Shown here in pieces: positions 28,824-39,700 of a stretch of DNA of 64,000 nucleotides; the stretch's first letter is position 1, and each line of letters starts with the position of its first letter. The DNA comes from Acanthamoeba sp. SK_2022b. Its lineage: Eukaryota > Discosea > Longamoebia > Acanthamoebidae. Made by a program: the position numbers and the translations under genes. Where the stretch lies: contig JANDJZ010000017.1 in assembly GCA_027943245.1 (NCBI GenBank), forward strand, positions 124,001-188,000. Reading direction: 5' to 3'. The notes beneath the pieces are model-generated. The model was not told the origin of the DNA, did no database searches, and saw nothing but the letters and a program-made list of their open reading frames with translations.

Positions 28824-31153
28824 TCAACAGGTTTGGGCGTGACAACCAGTGCTGTAGTTCAGGTCATTCAAATAGGTGCAAATAGAATCAATCAGAGCGC
28901 CATGAATGTAATGATAACCCATCTTTTGAACCTTATCTATGGTTAGCTTTTCACTTGAATGAATCTTGCTGATCGCCCAAGAGAATGAGATTTGAGTAGT
29001 CCTGCCCTTGATATCCTGTGTCTGCTCCCAATTGCAGAAGAAGTTGTAGAGTGGTTCAGTGTGGATTGTGAGCACCAACCTGAGTGGATTCTTATTGGTG
29101 CTGGCTTCCCAAGTCAACCCCTGAATGTTGCCTTGGACTACTTCCAGCAGGAACTGGGTTGGCAAAGGTAGCGATGCTGCCTTGAGGTCTTGGTGCATCT
29201 GAGTTTTGGCAGGTTGTGAGTCCCAAGTGGTCAAGTCAAATGTTTGCAAGTATTCATAGAAAGTGGCAGTGTACTTTGGTGTTCAGAATTGTTGATGAGG
29301 GCGCGCAGCCCTGTCCAATATTCATGGTTGGCCTTATGCCTGTTATTAATGATGAGACAGAAGAATCGCCTGTTGTTGGCAGTCAACTTGACAGGGTAGT
29401 GTTCATTTGTCAAAATCACATAGTTGGAATATGAACGCGTCTTGTATGAATCAATGCCCTTTGGCTCAATCACTTGCCATGGGTCAGTAATCATTGTCTT
29501 GAGGTCTTCATGCGCTTTGTGTCCTTCACCGTTTTTGGTCTCTTTGAACAGAGTGAACAGATTGTTTTTGGTGATGGCATTGAACTGCTTGACCACTTTG
29601 TTCATTCTCGCTGGCAGATAGTACTTCTCGCTGATCACAAACTTACTGAACCATTCCCAGAAACAGCTCTTGCCAGCACCTTCCTGCGAATGGATGATAG
29701 TAGTAACTCCAATCTTCACTTAGGGCTGCTGCACTGTGTGAGTGAGCCAGTGCATCAGGTAATTGTATGAAGGAATGTTGCCGTTGCAAAGGATTTCGTG
29801 GAAATGATAAAGGACTTTCTCCAACTTGCTCTCAAGCTGTTCTTGTGGCCTTGGGGTGAAGTTGTGCTCAGATACCAAGCCTGTGAACTGATTGAAGGTG
29901 TGCTTGGGGTTGTGCAAAGATTCAGGCTTAGAGTAAGGTAGGAAATCCAGTTGAGAATATGAGATTTCCTTGGACATACTCTTGGCGACATTGAGCAAAC
30001 TAACATGCAATGGCACAATCTGCAGTTCTTTCTTACCCTGCACTTTCTTCTCTACCCAGTTGATAACAAACTGAGTCTCCTTGAGGACATCTTTGCCGCC
30101 CTTCTTGCAGGGGGGAATGAGGGTGTATTGGACTTCACTGCAATACAAGTTCTTAGTTACCCAAAGTGACTGACCACCATTGTGCACCAGTGCAATAGTC
30201 TTGTGAACAAAGTCCTTGATTGGGCCAAGGTACTTTTCAGGATGACCCTTGTCAGTTATGGGACAATTCTTCAGGGATTTGTGATTGATATAATAAACAT
30301 GACTGTTTCTATTGCTGATTGGAGGAATAGGATAGAGTCTGTTTCGCAGCTTGATGATATTGAACTTGCAAGCAATACTGTGAAGGAAGGCAATGGCTGG
30401 GGCGAATTGATGATCAACGGTCCTGCATTCCGCCCATTTGGTTTGATTGCTCGCCTCATCAAAACCTTCACCAGCGGTGGACCAATCAACTAGGAACCAA
30501 GTTGGATCATATTGAATGTACTGTGAGGCATTCTTGACCGCCCAAAGCACTTTGTTCCAGCTGTGACTGTTGGCATATGAGGTTGGAATTGATTCAATGA
30601 GCATATCAATTAGCTTCTGGTTGATTTCATGATTCATACCAAAAAGTGGGATACACTTGCTCACATTGATAGACTCGAAGTCAGCAGGCACAGTGGCAAT
30701 CTTGTGGTTGGCGATGAACTTGTCAATACATGTGATTGCTTTGACATTGAAATGAACAGTATCCACGCAGTTGTAAATAGAATACTTCCACAGGGTCTGT
30801 GTGGACAGCTTATTGGCGGGGTCACCAGGGACATAATGCGTGGTAGAGGTCAACACGTTCTTCTTGTGGGTGGTCTTGTTAGTACCTACTTTCACTGAGA
30901 ACACAGAGTGGATGCCACAAGTGGCATCATCAAAACCATCATGCCATTGCTTGTGGGTGACTTCGCCTTCACTGAATTCATAGAGATACTCCTGCAAATA
31001 CTTGGTGATTGGTTTCTGGTCAGTGGATTCGATGTGAATATTGGTAATCAAATGGACTTTGCCTGATTCGCTGTTATGACACACTTGCTGGTGGTATGGC
31101 CCAGTGGTCATCTCTTGCATTGTGGTGGCGATTTCATCCAGCGCTGAATTGGA
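28824..31153 (-). pseudogene. D5-type primase-helicase (SF3 ATPase), broken and 5'-truncated
   Basis: The minus-strand frame starts inside the gene at 31153, where it abuts LINE sequence. It runs through a long N-terminal region (YEFSEGEVTHKQWHDGFDDA) and the D5_N-like lead-in (LPYSKPESLHNPKHTFNQF, NYLMHWLTHTVQQP) to a TAA at 29720. The same frame continues with Walker A (SQEGAGKS), Walker B region (LFTLFKETKNGEG), SF3 motif C (NYVILTNE) and the arginine region (NNRRFF). Near 29249 one base shifts the C-terminal part (TFYEYLQTFDLTTWD). It would unwind and prime the viral genome. The break set (one stop, one shift, lost start) shows that the copy is dead. Confidence 0.82.
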
Positions 31154-31174
31154 AGCCTCCTTGCATCTTTTGTG
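31154..31174. repeat. Right copy of the 21-bp direct repeat
   Basis: Matches 9740-9760 at 20 of 21 bases. Viral helicase sequence is to its left and LINE coding sequence to its right. Confidence 0.7.
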
Positions 31175-31975
31175 AGTGTGGGGATTTTTGTTGGTGGGGA
31201 TGTGTTTGTTACACCATTCCTGGGTTATTGAGGTGATCCATTTTATTTGTTTCTTAGGGCTTGTTGGGGTCGTGCTGTTCTGGATTGTGTTGGTGATGTC
31301 TTTGTGGAATTGGAGGAGGTTTTTTTGGTTTTGTAACTTGTGGGCTGTATTTACTGGTCGAACCTGTGGAGTTGGTGGTGGTTGGAGCTGTGCATTCTTT
31401 GAGAGGGATGGTGGTGTAGACTGGGTCATGGTCTGAGTCAACGTGGCCAGTGTGGTCAATGGTGGTGTTTTCCATTGTGATGTTTTTTGAGTTTATGATG
31501 TAGTCTAGTCTAGATAGGGTCATGTTGTTTGGTTGAGAGTGGTGCATGTGCTTGCTAGGAGTTTGGCCTCCTCTTCGTTTAGGTATTGGGTGATGTTTTT
31601 GAGGAGGAAGGTGCTGATGTTTGTTAGGAGGTTGGTTTTGTTTTTCCCTTTGTTTTTTTGGGTGAATCTGGTTGAGCTTAGCTTGTGGTATGTGTAGTCT
31701 CTCTTTTTTGGGTTTTCTGCTCACCAAGCGTCTCTAAGTTCATATTGGTTTAGGATCTTTTGTTTGGGGTTGTTGTTTGAATGACCATCTGTCAATTTTT
31801 TTCCTGGTGATGTTTAGGTCGCCTGCTATTATCACTTCCCAGTTGTTCTCTACTATTTCATGGATGACTGGTTCTAATTTGTTGTGGAGCCATGTTGTCT
31901 TCTTCCTGTCGATCAAGGCCGCAAGCACGTTGACTGTGAACGTTGATGTGTATATCAAGTGCTGGAACATTCTGC
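31154..31975 (-). mobile_element. LINE 5' part: APE-type endonuclease domain
   Basis: The minus strand reads VLAALIDRKKTTWLHN, then VIIAGDLNITRKKIDRW, a frame change near 31735, and HVDSDHDPVYTTIPL, followed by a linker QEWCNKHIPTNKN to HKRCKEA. GDLN and SDHDP are endonuclease metal and catalytic motifs. The linker then matches up with HKRYKEAGQLRRF at 9760 going down, so this is the missing 5' part of the LINE at 5947-9760. The 5' end at about 31975 is truncated, as is usual for LINE copies, and lies against the capsid-like gene. Confidence 0.8.
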
Positions 31976-32041
31976 AGCTCAGCCCTGATGGTGTGCTTTC
32001 AGTCGATCAGTAAACTCACAAGTAAAAGCAAATGCTCAAAA

Positions 32042-32734
32042 ACACAACAATATTCAATTTTATTTTTTATCTTCCTCAATTCGAGGAAGAGAAACTCAGG
32101 TACACCAGAAGACTTTGTGATTTATCTGGACAGGAGCATTCAAAGTGTTTCACGCATTAGTCTTGAGCACTTTTCATGTTACAACACAATTTACAATGTT
32201 CCCGTGGACAACAACATGTTTTCATGGAACAAAGGCTCAGTCAAAACAATCGCAATCACTCCTGGCAACTACACCATGAGTGAATTCATCAGTGCTCTCA
32301 CCACAGTGATCAACGTGGTAAGTGCATTTACATTTACAATTGCTTACAATGTGTGCATTATGAAGGTGACCATCAGTGTGACTGGGACTTTTCAAATTCT
32401 ACTGACTGTGGCCAACTTGATTGTGGATATCATAGGCTTAGCACTGATGGACACTGGCATGGCCACTACCTTCAATGGGCTGTATGTTATGGACTTGGGT
32501 CAGCCATTGCAGTTGCATGTCTACATTTGTGAGATTGACAGTTCTTATGTTAGCACCAAGGGGACCGGTGATATGCCTGCGTTTATCATTCATATTGATG
32601 TGGCCTGTGAGCAGGTGATCGATTTCAAGAGCTGAAGTAATTATGAACAGCAGGTGGAGTTGTCTGACGACCAAGGCAATTGATATGTTGAGCATCAACT
32701 TGTGAACGACAAGCCTGATCGCCAGTGAGCATAG
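32042..32734 (+). pseudogene. Minor capsid (penton-like) protein candidate
   Basis: The frame reads TPEDFVIYLDRSIQSVSRIS, VPVDNNMFSWNKGSVKTIA, ITPGNYTMSEFISALTTVIN, then beta-rich segments (TFTIAYNVCIMKVTISVTG, LQLHVYICEIDSSYV). The 'I.PGNYT...L...L' element is typical of the single-jelly-roll minor capsid proteins of Polintons and Polinton-like viruses. No ATG is seen at the start; the N-terminus may have been lost when the LINE landed. The first stop is TGA at 32633, and the same frame continues (EQQVELSDDQGN, YVEHQLVNDKPDRQ) through TGA 32681 and 32726 to TAG 32732. Confidence 0.5.
32071..32089. promoter_or_regulatory. Hairpin CTTCCTC / GAGGAAG
   Basis: A 7-bp perfect stem with a 5-base loop after an AT-rich stretch (TTTTATTTTTTAT). 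It overlaps the start of the capsid-like frame. It may be a terminator-like hairpin of an upstream unit, or chance. Confidence 0.3.
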
Positions 32735-32944
32735 TAAGGTGGTGTCCTTGAATGGCAGTGAGTACTTGATGATCTTGTGGGTAGAGCATTTAGTGTAAAT
32801 GGCTGGCGAGAATGAAATTTCGCATGTATGGAGTCTGTTCATGGTGTGTTAGTGCTGTGTTCGCTGTGGGTTGGTCTAAAAATAAAATAAAAATTGGCCC
32901 CGTGTAATAGGCACCCCATTGTTTGCATAGCAAGACCTGGGGCC

Positions 32945-33013
32945 TCATTTCATATGGAATATATATAGAATTTGTGATGATTTTATTTGGCTGCTGTTTG
33001 GGGCTGACCAGTA
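32945..33013 (-). repeat. Dispersed repeat, partner at 13673-13740
   Basis: Reverse-complement match of about 70 bases to 13673-13740. Here it overlaps the end of the copia integrase frame. Confidence 0.65.
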
Positions 33014-33029
33014 CAGTTGGCAAGTTGAG

Positions 33030-34383
33030 GAGCCTTGCCAGTCCACAACTTGTAGGGGGAAACATTGTTGTTGGCCTTGGTGGGTGCATAGTTGATGAGG
33101 ATGGTTGCATAAAGGAGGGCCTCTGTCCACTAGAATTTAGACACACCAGAGGCACACAGCATGGCACGCACCATTTCCATTATGCTCCAACCTGAATGCT
33201 CTGCCAGTCCATTGTACTCAGGTGTGTAGGGAGGAGTGGGTTCAGGGCGATGCCATGTGAGCACAGCACCTCTTGAAAGGCATCACCCATGAACTCACCT
33301 CCACAGTTGGATGACTGGCAGGCTGTTGACCACCTCTGCAAATTGGGATGCAGCCTCATCCTTCATGCATATAGGGACATGAAACCAATATTGTGTAGAG
33401 TCCACCACCATGAGGAATGCATTGCGCCCTCCAATCAATAGCTCCAGCACACTGACAAGGTCCACATGGAGAAGCTCACCTAGATTTGTGCTCCATGGCA
33501 CCAGTCCTGTCCCCATTGGGGAACACATGCTTTTCCCAGTAATACAGGGGATACACAGTGCCAGCATGCTCCCTGGCTTGATAGTGAGGTCAGGTGATAG
33601 AGTCACCATCCTCTTCAGATGGCTGGCACAGATATGTCTGAACTGGTGGTGTGTTGTCAAGGGTGATGAAATTCTGTGTACACAACTGGCTGTCACTGTT
33701 GTCCCGGTCAGGAGTGGCGAAATTTCAGTAATTTCCAAGTCAGTCAATGGCAGCTCATTGTCGCTTGTCCATCCACCAGGGGTGGATGGCCCATGGAGCG
33801 TGCTTGACAGTGTAGGTGGTACTCACCTGAGGAGCAGGTTTGTGGGCGATGAAAGATGGCACCAGGTCTGTAGTATAGTGGCTCTAGCTGCAAGCCCATT
33901 GGTCCATCTGACACAACTGAACCAGAGCTGTCAGTTATTTTGAACATTGATACTGGGGTGGCGCAGCAGGCAGTGTTGTTATCCTCAGGGCAGATTGCAT
34001 TGACGCCAAGCTTGTCAACCTTGCACTGGGGCCCATGCATGATCTGAGCAGTATCTGTCCATGAGTATGCGCCCAGTGTGTGGCCTGCTCTTGAGAGGTA
34101 GGAATCCAGGTTGGAGTGGCACATAGCTGAGCATCCCTCTTGAGTGTCCCATCAGGAGAGGAGCCTTGCTCTCTTCTTGATAGACAAGGAAACCATTCTT
34201 GTTAGCCTCCATGCTATATCCATGACTTAGGATTGTTTGGGCAGAAAGTAGGTTCTGTCCAAGGCGTGGGACGTAGAGGATGTTTGGAAAGTAGAGCTTG
34301 TGGCGCTTCCCATTAATGTTGATTGTCCCATAGTAATCACCTTGTGCCACAACATCAATGATGCTGTTGTCACCAAGTTGCAC
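33030..34383 (-). pseudogene. copia pol fragment: pre-integrase and integrase core
   Basis: First frame: LYFPNILYVPRLGQNLLSAQ, the segment after the protease. Second: HHQFRHICASHLKRM, a degenerate His/Cys zinc region ending CIPCITGKS, then LLHVDLVSVL (first catalytic Asp) and LMVVDSTQYWF. Third: PEYNGLAEHSGWSIMEMVRA (the Glu region; consensus PEQNGVAER), TAG at 33130, WTEALLYATILINYAPTKA and PYKLWTGKAP. The motif order is diagnostic for copia integrase. At least three breaks. Confidence 0.82.
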
Positions 34384-34544
34384 TCAAGTTGGCTCATCCA
34401 AAGGCTTGATGTTTGTCAGGAGATTACAGCTCCCAAGTCCCACAGCCACTCATATAACTTGGGAATTCTTCTCTTCCCAATGAAGGAGGTTGACACAGTC
34501 TCCACCACAGCCTGAGTGGCAGACTCAGTTTGGATGAGGTTTGC

Positions 34545-35078
34545 TCAGGAGATCTTCACCTTCCTCATCTTCTCCTTCAGCTCAGGGTGAAGCACCCAGC
34601 AGTGAGCCAGGGCACCCCCTTTAAAACAGTGAGTGCAGCTTGGGTGATTACCAGTTGACACCAGCTTGTCCTTGCCCTGGCCTCCACTATTGCTTGTTGG
34701 TCCCTTGGGACCATTCCTCTTCTCAGGCGTAGCTGCAAGTGCAAAGTTGCTCTGGTGGCCTTGTGCCTTGAAGCTGCTAATGGTTGTCTCCTCTTGCAGG
34801 AGAGCCTGAGTCAGCCAGGTAAGTGTGAGGTACTTCCTGTTAGTGTTGATTGCTGAGTGGAGCTCAGCAGTCAAACCATTAATAACGCCCAGTACAATCA
34901 ACACATCATCAATTCTGATCCCAGTTGACCTGAGCTTCACTGCAAGATCCATTGCGCAGTCAATATAGGAATGAACACTCTCATTGTTCCCCATCTTCAG
35001 AGTGTTGAACTTCTGGAATAGAAGGAATGTATAGCCATGTGTAGGTGGTCGAGAGCACTTGTAGAGGGCCAGGTACAC
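34545..35078 (-). pseudogene. copia gag fragment (UBN2-like) with degenerate zinc knuckle
   Basis: FQKFNTLKMGNNESVHSYID, then VLGVINGLTAELHSAIN and LTWLTQALLQEETTIS match the copia gag pattern (F..L.M.....V..Y...). The knuckle reads CTHCFKGGALAHCW, followed by HPELK. In the consensus a His lies after GH, so the zinc site is damaged. Frame 35094-35642 upstream is acidic and Lys-rich and may be the gag N-terminus. Confidence 0.75.
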
Positions 35079-35650
35079 CTTGCAAGGGTTTGTCTACTGG
35101 CCAATGAAGGGAAGAAGAGAGGGGTGAAGTGAGTGCAGGAGTATACCAAGTGCCTTCCTTGCTTGCCCTTCCCATTTCTTGATCTTCTTCTTCCTCTTCT
35201 TACGCTGCTCATTTGCATCTGAAGACATGGTCCGTTGAAAGATAACCGTCTTATCAAGGATATCCCCTGGAGTAAGACCCTGGTTGACTGACTGACTGGC
35301 TCCATAGCCAAGGTTAACACCACTTGGGCTGAAGAGAACCTTCTTCTTGTCTGATGACTCATCATCATCTCCAAAGAGAAAAGAGGTGTAGTGGTAATCT
35401 TCACTGTAGCCCTCGTTCTCATCCTCCTTCTTATCCTCATCTTCCTTCTTCCCTTCAAGCTTGGAAGTGGAAGACTCAGGTGTAGGTTTGGAGGGTATTT
35501 GTTTGGGGGGTGAGGTATAGGATGGGGTTCTGTACCTGTGATAATCCCCAGACATCATGAATATGACATTATGACATGAACCATCCATCCCAGCAGTTGA
35601 AGTCCTGGCCATTGCACAGGATGATTGTTTGATGGCTGCCAAGGAGTATC

Positions 35651-36089
35651 TCCCATGATAAGGTAGGTTGTAATATGTGATTGTTTAGTATAGGCATCCA
35701 TAACCTGGAAGTCAACCTTTCCAACAGTTCCTACCCCAACAACCACCATAGTGTTACCCTCTGCAACTGCAGTTCCATAAGCCTTCCCTCATGGAAAAGA
35801 GGCTGACTCAAGAAAAGCATGCTACAGCAAGACATGCACCCAAGAAGCAAGCCAAAACAATGTGCTCTACTCTGCCTCCTCTTGTGGATGATGATGGCCT
35901 CCCATGCCCAGCTACCACTGCCACAACTTCTGCTTCCACCACCAAAGCTGCCATTTCCACCACTTCCACCACTTCCACCATGGCTGCCTGCCCCATGGGC
36001 ACCACCTCTGATGTTCAGCTCATGTGGAAAAACCTCATGAACCACAGCTTTGGCTTGCTGATGCAGGTTTGCACAATGATTTTATTAAT
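35651..36089. other. CpG-free spacer
   Basis: No gene is recognised. A CCACTTCCACCA stretch near 35945 makes short Thr/Ser frames. No CpG dinucleotide occurs here. Confidence 0.5.
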
Positions 36090-36640
36090 GGCTGCATCCT
36101 CATTATGCACATATGGACAGATGGACTGGCAAGAATAAATGGCAAGGTTACCTGCAGCACATGCATACAGGACCAGATTGAGTGCATATCTGTAGCAAAA
36201 GAGGTGCATGTGCATTGTGCATGCTTTCATGATGGTACTGCAAGCAAAAAAGGCAACAAGATCACCCAAAACACATGCCCAAACATGAAAAGATAGAGAG
36301 TGTAATTGAGGGACAAGGTGCATGAGCATCATGTACATGATGGTAGAGCAGAGAGAAATGCCAAGAAGGCCATCAACATCACATGCTCACACATGAACAC
36401 ATGGCAGGCATTTTTGTGGTGACAGAGGTGCATGAGCATTGCATCCACTTTTAAGATGGTATGGCAAGCATAAACCCCAAGAAGGCCATCAGCATCACAT
36501 GCTCATACATGACAAGATGGCTGGTCTATATGTGGTGAAGAGGAGCTGCATGAACACTGCACATGTGGACACAATGGTTGCAAGCAAGCATGTGTGTGGT
36601 GAAGGAGGTGCACTGGCAAAACTATGCAATGATTGGACCT
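36090..36640. repeat. Degenerate tandem repeat, unit about 110-116 bp
   Basis: GAGGTGCATG(A/T)GCAT-type blocks start near 36201, 36315, 36425 and 36541. A second marker, CCAAGAAGGCCATCA(A/G)CATC, recurs at 36361 and 36477, 116 bases apart. Three to four units are recognisable. The whole array has no CpG. It ends about 100 bases before the first host gene. Confidence 0.65.
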
Positions 36641-36787
36641 CTCATTTGATGATGATGGTCAAGGTGTACCACCCTGTCATCCCATGGAAGGAAGGGTGTT
36701 GCCTGTGGCTTCCACTTAAAAAACTGGCTATGGCAGTTGAAAAAGAAGCTAGCGCCAAGAGCGTTGGTAATGGCCAGCGGACAAGGC

Positions 36788-39700
36788 TCAGTCCCGGACC
36801 ATGACGAAGTCCTCGATGAAGCTGGTGATGGGGCGTGGCAAGTCTTCGGGCGTACGCTCGCCGTCTACTACGATCTGGTTTCGGTAGACCACAACGGACG
36901 ACTCCTGCTTGGCCACGTCCTCAGCGTTGCCCTCGCCGACGCCCAGCAGCTCGTTGAACGCCTCGAGGTTGCTGCTCTTGAGCAGTGCCGTCACATCCTG
37001 CAGGTGCTCGGTGAGTACGCTTCCGGCGAGAGTGCCCACCTCGACTAGCGGCTTGCTGCTCTGAATATTGATCTCCTTCTCCCCCGCAAGGCCCTCGCTG
37101 GCCTCGCCGGACGTGGCCCTGCATTGCCTGAGCGCGTTAGTGACCACCGTGCACGCCGGCAGCAACGAGAGGAAGGCACGAATAAAGAGGGAGGGATATC
37201 GTACACGTGAGAGGGAATGTGAACGGTGGCCTTGTCGCACTTGGCGTTCTTGTGGGCCTTACCGGTCTTGAAGAGGATGGCGTTGGACGACTTGGAGAGG
37301 AGCTTTTCGACGTGCATCTCCACTACCGCCTGATTCCGTCCGCTCGGGTCGAGCTTGAAGAAAGCGTTCACCACACTCTCCTCCTGAAGCGAAGACCGTC
37401 CGGACCTCATCAGTGAAGTACTTAGGGTAATGAGGGAGGCCAGGCGCGTACGGAAATGGGCGAGCCGTTCACATGGAGCATCAGGTAGTCGATGAACGAA
37501 TGAGTGTTCACAGCAAGGCTGCGTGCGTGCGAGAGGAGTGAGGCCTGTCAGCTGCAACAACCGGGAGGTAGGCGGACATGAGAGAGCGTACGGCATGTGG
37601 CCCTGCTCTTGGGCAACCTGGATGATGGGCTTGTCGGTGAGCTCCTGCTGGATGGAGGACGGCCCGTACTTCCTTAGGAGGACCAGCTCCAGCTCCGGCC
37701 AGATCACAGTCGACAGATACTCCATGAAGTGGATGTAGGTGAGATACTGCGCCCGGTCGACGTGCAGCTGGATAAGCTCGGCGTGCGTGCAGAGCTCGAG
37801 CAGCAGCTGCTCGGTGGTGACGAACCGGTGAAGGGTGAGCTCCATGCCAAAGGTGACTGGCGACATGACTCTCTCGTTGCCCACCGACATGACGAGGTTC
37901 TCGAGCACCAGCTGGAATCGCTGCGGCTTGTGAGCGTGGGTGTGCAGCGTCCAACCGCTCTCGTCGTGGCCCAGCCTGTGCGGCTGCCAGCCACTGACCT
38001 CTGTTCCAATGAGAGAATCGCGATGGCTGCCGTGGTTAGCCGATGTGCACGTGTGCTGGCGTGCATGGGAGGAAAGGGAGGACGAACGTTGACCGCCGGT
38101 GGAGAAGCTCGCTACGGGCAGCTTGTGCGAGGCAAAGAGCTGAGTGAGCTCCCCCAACACATTGCTGCCGGCCCTCATGCAAGTGCTCGTAAGCACCACG
38201 TGCGGCAGTCTCTCCAACTCCTGTTGGAGACGACGAATGAGCACACAACACTCGATTTGGAATTAATCAAGTGGGACTACCAGAGGGAGCAAACATACCT
38301 CGGCCGTGGGAACTTCGTATTGGAGGCAACCGTGAAGCGGGACTGTGATCACCATGTCGTCGACCTGAGAGAAAGAAGGTGTGAGAGAGAGCCAGGGCAA
38401 GGAGGCGGAATGAGGCGGTACCTTGACGTTGATCTGCATTTTGATGAGGTTGATGGCCTCGATGGAATCGGCGCCGAGCGAGGAAGTCTCCAAGTAGCGA
38501 ATGATGCGTGCCCACCACCTGTGGAGCAGGACGAAGTAGTTGGAGCACACCTCGAGGTTCATCTGGCAGTCAAGCGACCTCAGCCACCTCTCCTACAAGT
38601 GTACATATTTGGGGGGGGGGTTGGTGCATGAGTTGGTCATCGATCCCAGGATGCGGCATTGGCTGGGAATGAGGGCTCTAAGTGTAATTACCATGTTGGT
38701 CTCCTCGGGCGCCCCGGAGCGAACGGCCCAGGAGATGGACACGAAGTCCTTCTGGCCCTTCTGCTGCTCCTCGGCCATCTTGCGTTCTTCGGCCAGGCGA
38801 GTCTCGGCCGAGACAAACTCGGGACCCTTGGCCTCCTCTTGCGCGGCCGACAGGTCCCGCTTCACCTCGTTGATACGACGCTGGAGGTCCTCGCTTCGGC
38901 CGTCGGTGAGGATGGTGATCTGCTTCCTCTCCCTGTGGACGCCGCTCTTCTGCTCGATGTGGTCAGATGTTGGCACGAGAGAGAGCTGCGCGGGAGGGAG
39001 CGCGTACGAGAGCGTCGATGTAGGAGTTGAAGTTCTCCTGGATGACGCAAGCCATATTGTGAATATTGAGCGAGGCCTCCATCATCAATCTGCGGACACA
39101 GGCAAACATGACCGAAGAAAAAAGAACCGGTCAATAGAACACGACATGAAGCAACGGCCATTGGTGTTGCAACTTACCTCTGTCTGGAGTTAGCTGTCCA
39201 CTTGTTGGTGTCGGGCACGTCCATGGCGGGAGGGAGCTCGACGTCGATGTTCATGTTCTGTGAAAGGAAACGTATGAATACATGCGACAGGAGAGAGGAG
39301 GTTGAAGGCGAGTGGGAGAATCTAACCTCGAAGAACAGACGGCCGAAGGCGTACTTGAAGGGCTCCAGGGTAAGTCTGTCCTCCTCCTCGAGCAGGTTCA
39401 TCGAACCCTTCTCGATATGCACGCGGAAGTGCGTCTCCGAGGGAATGTGCTGTGGAAGCCAAATTCTCGAGTCATAAGCACAGACGCAGGCAGGGGCACG
39501 TGGGAGGGGGTCACCTCCAGGTGAGAAGCGTCTGCGCCAACGCTCTTGAGGTCGGCCATCGCCTTCTGGCGCAGCTCGAGCTCCGCGACCTTGCGCGCCT
39601 TTTCCCTGTCGTCCTTGGCCGCCTTTCTCTTTTCCCACCAGCTCTTGGTCTTTTCTGGTTTCTCTTTAGCCATGCGTGGTGAGCGGTAGTCGGTTGAGAT

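Larger units (their letters stand above)
32940..35650 (-). mobile_element. Ty1/copia-type LTR retrotransposon relic
   Basis: Minus-strand order is gag, pre-integrase and integrase core, as in copia elements. No reverse transcriptase or RNase H part is seen and no LTR pair was recognised, so the 3' half is gone. The copy is cut into several frames and is almost free of CpG. Confidence 0.8.

Noticed and set aside
9761..31153. Integration of a circular viral genome opened inside the helicase gene
   Set aside because: Joining the two ends leaves the helicase frame open with an ATG, but this can happen by chance, and the left end carries LINE-like sequence instead of viral sequence.
4335..32734. 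A variant code in which TGA encodes tryptophan in the viral element
   Set aside because: TGA codons also interrupt LINE, transposase and unknown genes, TGG is used freely, and arginine suits several sites better. CpG loss explains the pattern without a new code.
17053..32880. Terminal inverted repeats of a Polinton around the viral genes
   Set aside because: I compared the visible borders (17055, 31153, 32880) and found no inverted match.
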